64,000 nt of DNA from Brachypterus glaber (GCA_958510825.1 OY294051.1:30259667-30323666), one strand, 5' to 3'; positions 11,430-22,440 are shown, counted from the first letter of the stretch. Program-made: numbers and translations. Notes: generated by a model not told the origin, from the sequence alone.

Positions 11430-11790
11430 AGTCACCCTTAACAAAAAAATTTCATCTAAACTCCAGTCCATTCAAAACAAAGTACTCCGAATACTCTCAA
11501 CGCCTCACAGTTCATGAGGAACAACAAAATTTACAGAAATCTTGACATGTCCCTCTTCAATATTGATAGTATTTACCATATGTTATGATTTCATCCAAGA
11601 AAATCAAGCCTCATCTTAAATTTTCTTACCACCTACAAAAAGATATAAATTTTGACCAGATGCAATATATTATAAGTCTCACTCCCTACCCTTAATCTCC
11701 ATCCAACCTAAAACCCTTTTTAGTAACATACGCCACAGTCCTTAAGTCTGTCTCCTAAAGAAGACAAAAGAAACTAGGAAATATGATGAA
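11430..11790 (+). pseudogene. Jockey-like non-LTR retrotransposon relic 2
   Basis: CAAAACAAAGTACTCCGAAT encodes QNKVLRI. After a frameshift, a second frame reads KIYRNLDMSLF, matching relic 1 at 5503-5880. Shared 3' sequence includes AGTCTCACTCCC and GTCTGTCTCCTAAAG. Several frameshifts and stops show it is dead. It represents only the extreme C-terminal and 3' portion of the element. Confidence 0.7.
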
Positions 11791-12920
11791 ACGAGGCTAC
11801 ATACTTTTTATATGAGCTGAGCTGTAAATGGAAGATTTTTAAAAATAGAGTTTATTTATTTTTTATTTATACACATTTTTTATCGCTCGATCGAGACTGC
11901 TTGTTTCATATTTGACAACATCTTACCCGTGATTACCTAACTACATCCAAATACAACAATAAAATTAGTAAAACGATTTCAATTGTTTTTTTTCTTGTCT
12001 GAAACAGGTCAACTGCCTACTTGATATTGAAAATTCCAATTCTGTCATGTTGATTTTTGTTTTAAATTTAGGTTAACTTTAGTTTGCTGTGACCAATAAA
12101 ATTTTAATAAGAATGTGCACATGTGTACTTTTACCATAAAAGCGTCATGTTAAAAAAACAGGATAACAATATCATAATTAGGAAATATGTATATATTTTT
12201 TTGTATTTTTTAACTTTAACTTATTATGAACTGTTTAAAATCAAAAACTATTTAAATTCAAGGTAGAAGCTCAATTTTTCCAAAATAAAATAAATCTTTC
12301 AAACACTAAGCTTTTAAAATTTAATACAAAATATAGTCGGTGTCACATTTATAGTAGAATGTTTACATTTGAAACATATTAATGTGAGACAGGGAATTTT
12401 ATATTACACACGTATTTATCTTATATAGCTCGATGCACAGAACACAAATAAAACAAATAAAGCCGGTCCAGTAAATATATATTGCTACAAATGCCTTATG
12501 GGTGTGGCTAAATCTTATGTGAAATATGATTGGATAGGGTTGAACATTAATTGTCTGGAATCACTCCACGAGGACTCGATAAAAATACATTAGTTTAAAT
12601 GAGTCTAAAATTATGCAAGGTCCCGATTGGAAGAACAATTTGAGACGGGCAGAAAAAAATAATCGTTGTTAAAAAAAATATATTACAACTTTGGCAGCGA
12701 CTATAGTCGTATATATACCTAAATCTGGTATGAGAGAAAAGGAATGTATCTGGTGGTACGTTTCTGTATAGTTCTTCAGTGGACATTTTCTGTCGGAAGT
12801 AAACAAATAAAGTTATTCAACGTGGGAGGTTGTCAGTATTTCATTCAATTTTATCCTTTATTGAATATATTGATTAAAATGCATAAATTATATTTTACAA
12901 TATCGATTTTACGGACTAAT
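11791..12920. other. Unassigned AT-rich sequence
   Basis: No gene or repeat partner recognised. The two short opposing frames near 12595-12962 have no coding character. Confidence 0.4.
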
Positions 12921-12924
12921 AATT

Positions 12925-13655
12925 CATATAGTAAGATTACCGTAATAGTAATCAATTGGTAGTACCAATAATTGGCGATTGGTAACCGATTTGGTACACC
13001 TTATATGTAATTAAATTGGTTTATATATATATATATATAATTGGTTTAAAACTTAATTGAAAACACAGGGGTAACCTCAAAAACTACTTCCATATAATGG
13101 CACTTGGTTTTAAGTATAAACGTTTTTATTTCGATGACAGACTACTACTAATAACCAATCGGTAGGACCTACCAATAGTTGGTAGTTGTTTAGCATTTTG
13201 ATACACCTTATAAACAATTAAATTGGAAGTTTATGTAATAATCTAGTTAATTGAAAATACAGGGGTTTCTTAAAAATTAGTTGCAGATAATGGTACTCAG
13301 TTTTAAGTTTAAACTATTAAACTTAGATGTGAAACTACTAATATAACTAATATAGAACTCTAATTAAGTTTAAACTGTTCTTATTTTGTTTATGATAAAA
13401 AGTAGTTTGCGAGAAAAATATATGATAATTTCAAATTGATAATTTGTATAGTAAGATTAATACAATGGTTACCAATTGTTGTCACCAATTTCGTACACCT
13501 TAGATGCAATTAAATAGGAAGTTTATGTACTAATTCGGTTTAAAATTTAATTGAAAATACAGCGGTTTCCTTAAAAACTACCTGCAGACAATGGCATTAA
13601 GTTTTTAGTTTAAACTTTTTAATTTGTGGTGAGACTACTAATATAGAACACGAAT
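12925..13655 (+). repeat. Three degenerate tandem units (~207 bp; one longer spacing)
   Basis: The ordered landmarks ACACCTTATATGTAATTAAA, TTAATTGAAAACACAGGGGT, ATAATGGCACTTGGTTTTAA and GACTACTACTAATA recur three times. The ACACCTTA landmark is at 12996, 13203 and 13495. Units have diverged by substitutions, and the last spacing contains extra sequence. Unit 1 also holds a (TA)n run near 13022-13038. It looks like an old minisatellite remnant or tandemly repeated transposon ends. It is non-coding. Confidence 0.8.
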
Positions 13656-14595
13656 TTGTATTCCAAAATAACGAAACGTTCTTTGAACGATTTAAATGTC
13701 TTCATACCAAAAGGCGGAAATCTAAAAATTAGATTTTGGATAAAGAATTTTTTTGGCTTAACAACCAATTTGGAATCTACGATTGATTTCAATAGTTAAG
13801 AGCAATCCTTAAATAATTTGTAATTATTACATAACGACATTTTTACCATAGACCCTCACCCCACTATGTAATGGACAATTCCATTTAAGGAACCTAAAAC
13901 AGTTAATTAATTTGCACTTTCAGAAATAAATCTCAACAATGTAAAAAAAAAAATCCAGATAACCAGTAAACCACTTCACTCCCAATGACAATACCTGTCG
14001 ATATAAACAAATCAGTTTATCGACTGGAAAAACTCTCACTTTCGTTTGTTTTCAAAACAAAACCGCCTACGCGCGTTCACCGGTGACTGGTTCTGCTCTT
14101 AAATGAACCAACGCTATCAAAGAGTTGTGTAAAACTAAAAGCAAAACTACTCGAGATATAGGCAGTGCAGAAGTCGTTTTTTAAATCTTAACATTGCACT
14201 CGCTTGCAGGCTGGACATTGACCAATATTTTCATATAGGATAGATCCCAGTAGACATTTTTATTGTTTTAAATATTATCATTTTATTATCCTTGAAGCAT
14301 GTGAACCATTTAAAAGAGTAAATATCTCGAAACGGTATAATCTTATATTAGATATGTAGATAGCTGGGCAGGCAGTCATAGGCTTTATCCAATACATACA
14401 GGTAATGAGACAATTACCAGCTTTATTTGAAATAGATAAACTCAATAATAACCCCCGCGTGGCTTTTACTTTATTGAGTGGATAATTATTTATTTTACCC
14501 ACTCAACTGTCACTTGTCAAATTATTTTCTTGTAAATGTCACTAAAATTTTTAATAAAAATATGAATTTCTAAGCTATTTATTGGATAAAACCTT
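13656..14595. other. Unassigned sequence
   Basis: Mostly AT-rich. A slightly GC-richer patch near 14060-14100 holds CGCGCGTTCACCGGTGACTG, but no frame, tRNA fold or repeat partner was recognised. Confidence 0.4.
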
Positions 14596-14596
14596 G

Positions 14597-14707
14597 TATG
14601 GCACTCATGGGTAAACCGATATTGCCCTCTCGAAAATTAACCTGCTTGGCTGACGCCTCGCAGGTTAATTTTCTCATGGGCAATATCTTACTTTACCCCC
14701 TAGTACC
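14597..14707. repeat. Palindromic element (~110 bp)
   Basis: CGATATTGCCCTCTCGAAAA, then TTAACCTGC, is mirrored across a short centre (TTGGCTGACGCCTC) by GCAGGTTAATTTTC, then TCATGGGCAATATC. Outer similarity extends to GGTAAACC / TTTACC. Small foldback MITE or hairpin. It is non-coding. Confidence 0.75.
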
Positions 14708-14970
14708 ATAAATAACTATTTTCATGTAGACAGGATTTGAAATATTCGTGTTCTATAAATCTAATAGCTATTATTTGATCTGTTTTTTCTACATAAAATC
14801 TATTCCAAAAAGAAAAAGTTCTATACTTCTGACAATGTATGTTATTAAAAACCGCTTTTAATAAAAAAAATTACTTAAATGTAACCTCGAAATTGTCATG
14901 AAGAGTCGTGTAAAACTGTAAGCAACTTTTTGCGATATATGCAGATGTTTTTTAAATCTTGTAAAAAGGG

Positions 14971-15562
14971 CCCCTTACAGAGCATTAATCTTTGGAATAA
15001 ATATTTTTGTTTAATAACCTTTTCAAAATTTCGTTCCTTTTCGGTTTGTTTTTGAGTTTTGGATATGAATTTGAAGCCACCTCTCCATTTTTTTCCAATT
15101 ACCAAGTTAAATATAAATGAATCTTTTTCCTTTTTTATGTTTAACTACCTTTTTGCAGTTTAAAGATAATTCCTTTAGTCTGTTTGAAATATAGTTTGGT
15201 TTAGTTTATGATAGATGTCCCAGATTTTTATTCAATTTTAAATTTTATATTTCATTAATTTATTTTATTTTAATTTATTGTAGTTTTCTTTTTGTTTAAA
15301 TTTTTAAGATTTTATAAAAATAATATAGTTAAGGTTAGTATGACAATTCTAATAATGTGTACTCAAGTTAATTTGTTTATAAATTTAAAAAGTAAGTTTT
15401 TCTAAAAGGAATTGTATCATTTTCAACCTAATTTTTAATTATTTGTAGCTTGAAAATGACTTTTTGTTGTTAAAAAAGTCGAAACAATTGTCGCTGTAAT
15501 GTTTGTTTAATAGGCAATAAATTTATATTTTGGAGAGATAAGATTTTTTCTATGGTTTATTA
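14971..15562 (+). mobile_element. Penelope-like element, 5'-truncated copy
   Basis: Starts in the last codons of the endonuclease ORF (AGCATTAATCTTTGGAATAA, reading SINLWNKYF) and continues through the 3' untranslated tail to TTTTTTCTATGGTTTA. It matches the minus-strand element at 22110-23859 base by base except for indels. It lacks element F, so it provides the empty site at 15231-15240 (TTCAATTTTA). The coding tail has frameshifts. This is a dead retroelement fragment. Confidence 0.8.
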
Positions 15563-15658
15563 CTGATATATTCGTAATGTTATTAATTATCCAAATACTA
15601 TACGAGACAATATCCAAATGTAGCGGTGAATATTAATGAATCTCTTAGACTAAGAAGC

Positions 15659-16208
15659 TTATTTTAGTCTAATGTAACATCCATGCTTCTTAATCCTATT
15701 AGCTAATGTTCGGTCTGTTTTTCCTACATAAACGCCTTGATAAACGCTAAGAACATTTAACACTATTTTATCAGACAAAAAACCCAAGAACATATTTAAT
15801 ATTCTCAAAATATATACACAGGTCAACATATTTAAAACTATGAGCAAAACTAATCCTAATATTTTAGATTTTAAGCTTTCACGGCCATTAAGGTATAAAG
15901 AACTTTCACTTTCGGGTTTAGACCGTGTTAATGGATTTTCACTTTCCGACGTTTCGTCTCTTACTACTAGAGACATCTTCAGGGATTAATCTGAAACTAA
16001 GTTTCGAATCAACTTGTAACACTATTTATGACGAGTTGTGGTTATTCACCCGTGACGAGGTTTTTCCTATCAAAGACTTCCATATTGCAGGTAAGTGGTA
16101 ACCAGTGTCCCGATTGATATTGTTAGGATGCTTGATGATTTCTATCGATTCCCGTATCTTCCTTGGCATTTTTCTGTTTTCTGTTAAACAACAGGACAAT
16201 AGTGACAA
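15659..16208 (-). pseudogene. Penelope-like element 3' fragment(s), minus strand
   Basis: Minus-strand frame 16208-16026 reads RKIRESIEIIKHPNNINRDT followed by GYHLPAIWKSLI. This is the conserved C-terminal segment of Penelope-like GIY-YIG proteins. It is followed by an untranslated region containing a hammerhead-like core (15948-15982). A second Penelope-type piece, QGVYVGKTDRTLANRIKKH, sits at about 15735-15665. The two pieces probably belong to different copies or subfamilies. No reverse-transcriptase domain remains. Confidence 0.75.
15948..15982 (-). ncRNA. Hammerhead-ribozyme-like core in a Penelope-like UTR
   Basis: On the minus strand: CTGAAGA (fits the CUGANGA core), then T, then GTCTCT, a 7-nt loop AGTAGTA, AGAGAC (perfect 6-bp stem II), GAAA, then CGTC. 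Hammerhead motifs are known in Penelope-like elements. Here a stray base follows the first core, and I see no proper stem III before the possible GTC cleavage triplet. It may be degenerate or work only as a dimer. Activity is not claimed. Confidence 0.35.
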
Positions 16209-16500
16209 TGACAGACAGACACAAGTTATACTTCCCTATGTAAGCGGTATCACGGATAAAATAGGTAAACTTTTGAAGAAGTCAAGTATTAAGCCTATAT
16301 TTCGGTCCAACCAAAAATTAGGTCAATGTTTGACTTCAACAAAAGACAAAATACCCCTGAGTTCAAAAGGCGTATAGAAAATACCCTGCTCCTGTGGTAC
16401 GGTTTACATAGGTGAAACTAAGAGAAAAATTTCTACAAGACTTCAAGAGCATGAGCGCAGTAGCCGAACATGTACATGAAACAGGTCATAATCCTAATCC
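16200..16500 (+). pseudogene. Penelope-like GIY-YIG endonuclease fragment, plus strand
   Basis: The plus-strand frame reads LPYVSGITDKIGKLLKK and GQCLTSTKDKIPLSSKGV, meets a TAG at 16375-16377, then continues KIPCSCGTVYIGETKRKI and STRLQEH. The stop falls exactly on the conserved tyrosine of the GVY half of the motif, so the nuclease is dead. The fragment abuts the minus-strand fragment at about 16200 in head-to-head inverted orientation. Such inversions are common among Penelope-like insertions. Confidence 0.8.
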
Positions 16501-16756
16501 TAATAGGCAGAAAATTATTTTAAATCACATAAAAATGTCAACTGTACAATATATTTAATATATTAATAATTTTATAATAATTATAAAATTTTGTATCATT
16601 ATTGAGACTAAGACCAGTTTTAGGAAACATGTTAGTTTACACTGAAGAAATACAGTGCCTAAATACACTGAATTTGCGTATATAAAACAAAAAATATCGT
16701 AATATGTTCTAAATTTATGTAACATCAGAGAAAACCCTGGACAGTTGTTTGATCTT

Positions 16757-16834
16757 ACCATGGACTCTTTTTACCAAATACCTAGGAATGCATTACTAGA
16801 TATCTAAATATTTGGTGTAAAAAGTCCATGGGAG
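16757..16834. repeat. Small palindromic element (~78 bp)
   Basis: CCATGGACTCTTTTTACCAA is mirrored by TTGGTGTAAAAAGTCCATGG around a short AT-rich centre. It is non-coding. Confidence 0.75.
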
Positions 16835-17257
16835 AAAATAAAATAGTTCTTTGAATTTTGGTGCTACAGGAGAATGTATTATATAAAATGGTCGGAGTTA
16901 CAAAGACTATTTCATAAACAATATATAGGCCAATCAAAACCTTGCATTTTTGGTTTCTTGACCAATCAGATCAAAATGAATCTGATAATTTTTGCACAAG
17001 TGCAATAAGCACTTGGTTACTATGGAAACAAGAAACTGACAGTTACTGACATATTAATATTTTTTTTTTTATTTTTATCTAATGGCAAAATATTGTTGCA
17101 TTTTGTCCATTAAAAATGATAAGAATGATGTCTTTGCAGTTCAAGGAAAATTAAGCGACATATATCAATTTTTTATAAAATATACTCCTACTAGGAGAGA
17201 AAAGTTATTATTGCTATAGGTGAAGAAAACTGATTTCACAGTCTGAAAACATGATAC
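16835..17257. other. Unassigned AT-rich sequence
   Basis: No gene recognised. The segment at 17240-17290 (GTCTGAAAACATGATACATG) is the outer edge of repeat J and recurs near 33025. Confidence 0.4.
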
Positions 17258-18312
17258 ATGTATGTTCTAAAGCTAGTAGTGAAAAATAGTATATTACATA
17301 CTGAGGTGGAAAAAGTTTCATTTCCTGAGGGAAGGTTAATGCCCCTTGGTCAGCTAATTCCCGAAGGAAAAATTAAATTTTCCGCCGAGGTTTGTATACT
17401 ATTTTATTCACAACTATACATGTTTTATTTCCCAATACAAAAAATGTTTGAATTTTGACGCCATATTGAAAAGTTTATTTGCAGTGAAGTTTTTTTGTTT
17501 TTTGTCAATTAACAATCTTAAAACATTTATAAATACATACAATATAAATTAAATAATACATTTAAATGTTTTTTATCTAAAAACTAGTAGAAATGCCTAT
17601 GTTACTTCGTTATTTTAACGATAAAGGGCATGCAGCACCTGTTTTTGTTTTTAAGTGAATTTGTTTTGTTTTGTGGCAGCAGACTTTTGTTGAGACATGA
17701 TTAGGTTAATAAATAAACTATTTATTTATAGTTTTTCGTGTAAAATATGAAGAAAAACAGAAAATTTAAATTTATACACTAACTAAAGCTTAATGACAAT
17801 TTTGATTATAGTAGGGATACACCAAAAAAATACGACAAATGATTGGCCACCAAGGTAAATAATTTTCTTAATTTTATTTTACTTTAAAACTATTTTTGGT
17901 TATTTGTTATATCAAGTTAGGTGCCTTATACTCTAATGCATTTTTCTTTTTAACTAAAGTTTATCACGTTTAACTAAACCAAAAAATAGTAATATAATAA
18001 TAACCTATAAAGTTGGAAGTAGTCACTGTTTATTTTTCATAAATGCCAAAAAAATATAAATTAAATTTATATGTGATGTTATTTTGTAAAAATAAATCAT
18101 AAATAAATAAATAAATAAATAAATAAATTCATTTAAAACTGTTTTGTCGTAAAATTTAGGTCGATAAATTCAAGTTTTTGACAAGTGACATACGTGAAGT
18201 TAGCTACAAGAGCCTTACCGACCAAGGGAGGGAAATTGCAGTTAATAATAATTAATTTTCCAACTTTTATGTATATATGTAATTAGCTAATTACTAAATG
18301 GTTGTGAATAAA
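17258..18312 (-). repeat. Dispersed repeat J, copy 2
   Basis: Reverse-complement partner of 228-1315. Similarity ends near GGTTGTGAATAAAAGC on one side and CATACTGAGGTGG on the other. An (AATA)n run near 18098-18125 lies inside. No coding frame is conserved between the copies. Confidence 0.8.
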
Positions 18313-19006
18313 AGCTTTTATGTAAAAGTATCCACCTGTATGTGTGGGTAATAATTATTTAAAAAATTAACCATGTATTTTGCCTAGAAAATTTAATTAA
18401 AACCAAGACTTTTTTTAATAAAATTAATATTAAACACTATGTTACACTTATTAGCCAATATCCTGGAAATTTACATATTTATTACATTTTTTTACATTTA
18501 AATACTAACTAGGTAGGTAAACCTAGCTCGACATAATAGCAGACATGCTTAATAAAAATTATTATGATGTCATTTTAATTTAATAGGAATATTATTATCC
18601 TTATTTGCGTATGAGTAGTTAGTTATACTTTATCTAAACGTTTTGGACAATTTTTAACTCACCCTCCTCTCAATAACAGAAAAATGTTATGTTTTACTGT
18701 AACAACTTGTATTTATTAACTTATACAAAATTGTTCAGTATTTAATACGGTAACAAATTATCAGTGTACGAATAATATTGACGTAACGCCGGTGCTAACG
18801 AACTAATATAGGTATTTTATTTTAAGAGGTAAATTTTATGTTTTATTCATATAATTGTCGTTTTTTCAATTAAAAAAATAAAAAAATAAATAATTTTTTG
18901 GTTGAAAAGGTGGTCTAGCTAGGAGTATTCAATATTTTTCAAACTGCAACAATTTTTTTTACATTAAATTAAAAAAGTAACGTAACGTCACGGTGCACGG
19001 TCACCT
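18313..19006. other. Unassigned AT-rich sequence
   Basis: No supported feature was seen. Confidence 0.4.
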
Positions 19007-19056
19007 GTAGATGTGGGATATGAACCCACCGCGGTGGGTTCATATCCCACATCTAC
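19007..19056. repeat. Perfect 50-bp palindrome without spacer
   Basis: The 25 bases from 19007 (GTAGATGTGGGATATGAACC to the centre CCACCG|CGGTGG) are exactly complementary to the next 25. Each half contains GTGGGTTCATATCCCAC, which resembles a tRNA T-arm or Pol III B box (compare GTGGGTTCGAGCCCCAC in the SINE at 33.9 kb). It may be two fused tRNA-like or SINE fragments. Confidence 0.9.
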
Positions 19057-19610
19057 CCCTAATCACAATTCGTCACCTAGAAATAACCCATCCCCCCTAA
19101 TGCGTGACTTAATTAATGGATGGCCACTTAGAACAATATCTTTACGAGGAACTTTTTTGATATTTTTGGACTTTTGTTGAACCACCACTTAAATTTTGGC
19201 ATGCCAGTTATTGATCACCCTGTATATAGAGTAGTTAGTCAGGGGCGTATTTATTTCATTTTAAGGGAGGGGGGGCATCCATAAGAAAAAAATGCGCATT
19301 TACCAAAAATATAATTTTGAAGGTGTTTCTACATTTGCAGGTTACTTTTTCATAAACGGAATTTAATTATAAAAATATCAATAAAATAAATAAAAACTAT
19401 AACTATTCCAAAACATTTCGCGAGAAAGTAAGTGGCGGTGGAACCGTGAATCGCGGGACTTAATTATTTAGTAGGGTGCTGACCAGCGTAATGAAAGCGA
19501 GGAGGAAGAAACTGTCCATAAATTACGTGGCTTAATTCATGTATGGCCCCGTAGACTAAAGTATACAAATTCAGATAAATGATGGGTAAATTTTCAATTA
19601 TGAATTCAAT
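19057..19610. other. Unassigned sequence upstream of the tRNA
   Basis: Contains no recognisable gene. A G-rich patch (TTTTAAGGGAGGGGGGGCAT near 19259) resembles similar G- or C-rich patches near 20560 and 35080, which are probably fragments of one element family. Confidence 0.4.
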
Positions 19611-19692
19611 GACGAGGTGGCCGAGTGGTTAAGGCGTTGGACTGCTAATCCAATGGGCTCTGCCCGCGTGGGTTCGAATCCCATCCTCGTCG
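19611..19692 (+). tRNA. tRNA-Ser(GCT): tRNA-Ser (anticodon GCT)
   Basis: Delivers serine at AGC/AGT codons. The acceptor stem GACGAGG pairs with CCTCGTC (19685-19691), and base G19692 is the discriminator. The A box is TGGCCGAGTGG. The anticodon stem TTGGA/TCCAA encloses loop CTGCTAA with anticodon GCT at 19644-19646. The long variable arm TGGGCTCTGCCCG is the class II feature of serine tRNAs. The T arm GTGGGTTCGAATCCCAT holds a perfect B box GGTTCGAATCC. There is no intron. A run of eight T follows within a few bases. All arms pair well, so it is probably a functional RNA polymerase III gene. It is the only confident host gene in the window. Confidence 0.97.
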
Positions 19693-19698
19693 CATTCC

Positions 19699-19706
19699 TT
19701 TTTTTT
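19699..19706 (+). terminator. Pol III terminator of tRNA-Ser
   Basis: Eight consecutive T residues start 7 bases after the tRNA 3' end. This is the normal oligo-T termination signal for RNA polymerase III. Confidence 0.85.
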
Positions 19707-20779
19707 ATTTTTTATTAAATAATACCACAAAATAAGAACAAGAAATATTTTGGAAAAAAATGAAAAAATAAAAAAAATTACTTACACAAAAAAAAAATTG
19801 AAATCTGTAGCTTCTTGAACAGTGACAGATCCAGAAATTTTGCAGAGTAGAGATTTCTTCCTTAAGGAAGAAGACACTAAACTGCTTAAAAAATGTTGCA
19901 CCTGCTTATATCAATCTTATGTAAAAATGTAAGCTAGGGGAGGCAGCCCCCCTTACATTTTGCCACTGTTCTCGAGTTATATCATACAACTTAATATAAC
20001 TAATTAGTTATATGCTCACAAATTTTTCTGTACAGATCGATTTTTTCGCGAACATCATTTTCTTCGCAGACTAAAACGAGTAAAAGCAACTTTTTAGGCA
20101 GCAATAACTAAAAAAAAAATGTTAATTGCAAAAATATTAATCTGAATCCGAATTTTTTGAAAGCAGGCTTACTTTCGCCATCTAGTAAGTATATCTGGAA
20201 CTAAATAGAACTTTAATACAGTCCACTTTGGAAAGTGGATTCTGAAACATTAGTTACACAGCTGGCAGCAAAGTAAATATATACAGAGATCTGCAATTTC
20301 AATAAATTTTAAAATGTGAAAGTTTTTTAAGAATTATTTGAGCGCATTCACCACAGTAACAATAAAATGAAAAATAAAAAAATAAAACATTTGAATAAAA
20401 TTATAAATTTAATTAAAAAAAAAATCAAACCTTTCAACAATATTTTTTGCTATCACAAAAAGTGATAGTTTTACCCCACTTTACCCACTGATGATTAAAA
20501 TTTGATCTAAGGACATAACACTGGTCCAAATTTTAGGCATTAAGCTCGAAGAGCACGGGCGTTCCGAGGGGGGTGTGTCACAGCCCCCCCCATGAATTTC
20601 ATAGGCCTTTTAAAGGCCTAATCAGCAAAATTAGTCAGTAGTCGGCAAAATATTACGGCAGTCTGCAATTTTCTGGCGGTAAGAATTTTTTTTTACTTAT
20701 CAAAATTTTGGTTAGTCAATGGTTAAAGGTTTTTTCGTTGTCTAGTAATAGTTAATAGTTATTTGCGCTACTAGTGGAG
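19707..20779. other. Unassigned AT-rich sequence with G/C-rich patch
   Basis: No gene. Short hairpins occur at 20221-20240 (CCACTTTGGAAAGTGG) and near 20449-20474 (CTATCACAAAAAGTGATAG). GGGGGGTGTGTCACAGCCCC near 20566-20590 is another G/C-rich patch typical of the array that follows. Confidence 0.4.
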
Positions 20780-21535
20780 GTAAGCAGGGCCGTAACCAGC
20801 CCCCAGGGTGGCACCCTCAAAAAAAAAAGCTTTGTCCCTGACGGTTTCAATTAAAACTTGGCGCCCCTACAAAAGATAATTTGCGCCCAAAAAAATACCC
20901 TCATGAAAAAAAAGGTTTGTCCCTAACAATTTCTACCAAACTTGGAGCACTGCACAAAAAAATGGCGCACCAAAAATTACCTTTAAAAAGCTTTGACCTG
21001 ACGGTTTCTCCCAAAAGTGGCGCCCCTTAAAAAAAATGACAAAAGTGGCGCCCCTTCGAAAAAAAAATTGACAAATTGCCGCCGCAAGAAATACCTTTAA
21101 GAAAAAAAGCTTTATCCCTGACGGTTTCTACCAAAATTGGCGCCCAGAAATTTCCTTCCCGACAAAAAGCTTTGTCTGTCCCTGACGGTTTCTCCCAAAC
21201 GTGGCGCACCTTCAGAAAAAAATAGGCGCCTCAAAAATTACCTTTAGGAAAAAAAGCTTTGTCCCTGACGGTTTCTACCAAACTTGGCGCCCCTTCAAAG
21301 AAAAATAAAAAAAAATTGCCCCAAAATTATTACCTTTAAGAAAAAAAGCTTTGTCCCTGACGGTTTCTACCAAACTTGGCACCCCTGCAAAAAAAAAATT
21401 GCGCCCAAAGGTAGGTGACTAAAAAATTGCCCCAAAATTATTACCTTTAAGAAAAAAAGCTTTGTCCCTGACGGTTTCTACCAAACTTGGCACCCCTGCA
21501 AAAAAAAAAATTGCGCCCAATGGTAGGTGACTTAG
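20780..21535 (+). repeat. Degenerate tandem array (about eight units, 60-120 bp apart)
   Basis: The core GTCCCTGACGGTTTCTACCA followed by AACTTGGCGCCCC recurs near 20832, 20913, 20990, 21111, 21170, 21256, 21348 and 21458. Poly-A tracts separate the units. The last two units (about 21310-21420 and 21421-21532) are close to identical and point to recent unit duplication. Related inverted cores occur at 24165-24290. Apparent ORFs are by-products of the repeat. Confidence 0.85.
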
Positions 21536-21615
21536 AAATACCAGGGGGGCTCAGCGAAAACGCCAGAGGACTCAACCCAAGGCCAGGGGGTCTTAGCTCC
21601 CCTGCAGAAAAAAAA

Positions 21616-21843
21616 ATGAAGCTGAAGTTTGCAACGTTTTTTTTGCAACGAAAATTCAAATAGTATATTAAAGTACTAGTTTCATAACATACGTTTTTAG
21701 CGCACGAGTACAAGTTTAGAAAACAAGGGCTTGTGGCGATTCTTTAAAGTACTAGTGCTCTAAAAACGTGTTATGGAATAAGTGCTTTAATATACTATTT
21801 GAATTTTCGATGCAAAAAAAAACGTTGCAAACTTCAGCTTCAT
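21616..21843. mobile_element. 228-bp palindromic element
   Basis: ATGAAGCTGAAGTTTGCAAC at the left end is mirrored by GTTGCAAACTTCAGCTTCAT at the right. Arms of about 95 bp run to TACGTTTTTAGCGCAC / GTGCTCTAAAAACG. It is a non-coding foldback element. Flanking poly-A obscures any target duplication. Confidence 0.85.
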
Positions 21844-22440
21844 GAAAAAAAACTTACCTACGAGTAGCACATTACGTTTTTCTCACTACCAAGAAATATT
21901 ATTTTATTAATAATATTTTTGAAATTGATACAATGATAAAACAGTTATTTGTGTCAACAAAATATTTGGTTGGATGAAGCCAACTGAATTATTTGGTTGT
22001 AACAAATAAATGTTATTTCTGTCAAACAAACTATTTTGTTCCCAATAATAAATCATTTTGAAATTAAAATATTTATTTAAATGAACTAAATATTTGATTC
22101 AAATAAAATTTTAAAAAATAAACCATAGAAAAAATGTTATCTCTCCAAAATATAAATTTATTGTCTATTAAACAAACATTACAGCGACAATTGTTTCGAC
22201 TTTTTTAACATAAAGTCATTTTCAAGCTACAAATAATGAAAAATTAGGTTGAAAATGGTACAATTCCTTTTAGAAAAACTTACTTTTTAAATTTATAAAC
22301 AAAATAACTTGAGTACACATTATTAGAAATGTCATACTGACCTTAACTCTATTATTTTTATAAAATCTTAAAAATTTAAACAAAAAGAAAACTACAATAA
22401 GTTAAAATAAAATAAATTAATGAAATCTAAAATTTTTAAA

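Noticed and set aside
228..18312. Polinton/Maverick bounded by the J inverted repeats
   Set aside because: No polymerase, integrase, ATPase, protease or capsid coding sequence is visible between them, and a J fragment also occurs alone near 33 kb.
20780..21535. CRISPR-like array
   Set aside because: Units vary in length and are separated by poly-A, with no constant-length spacers. The context is an animal genome.
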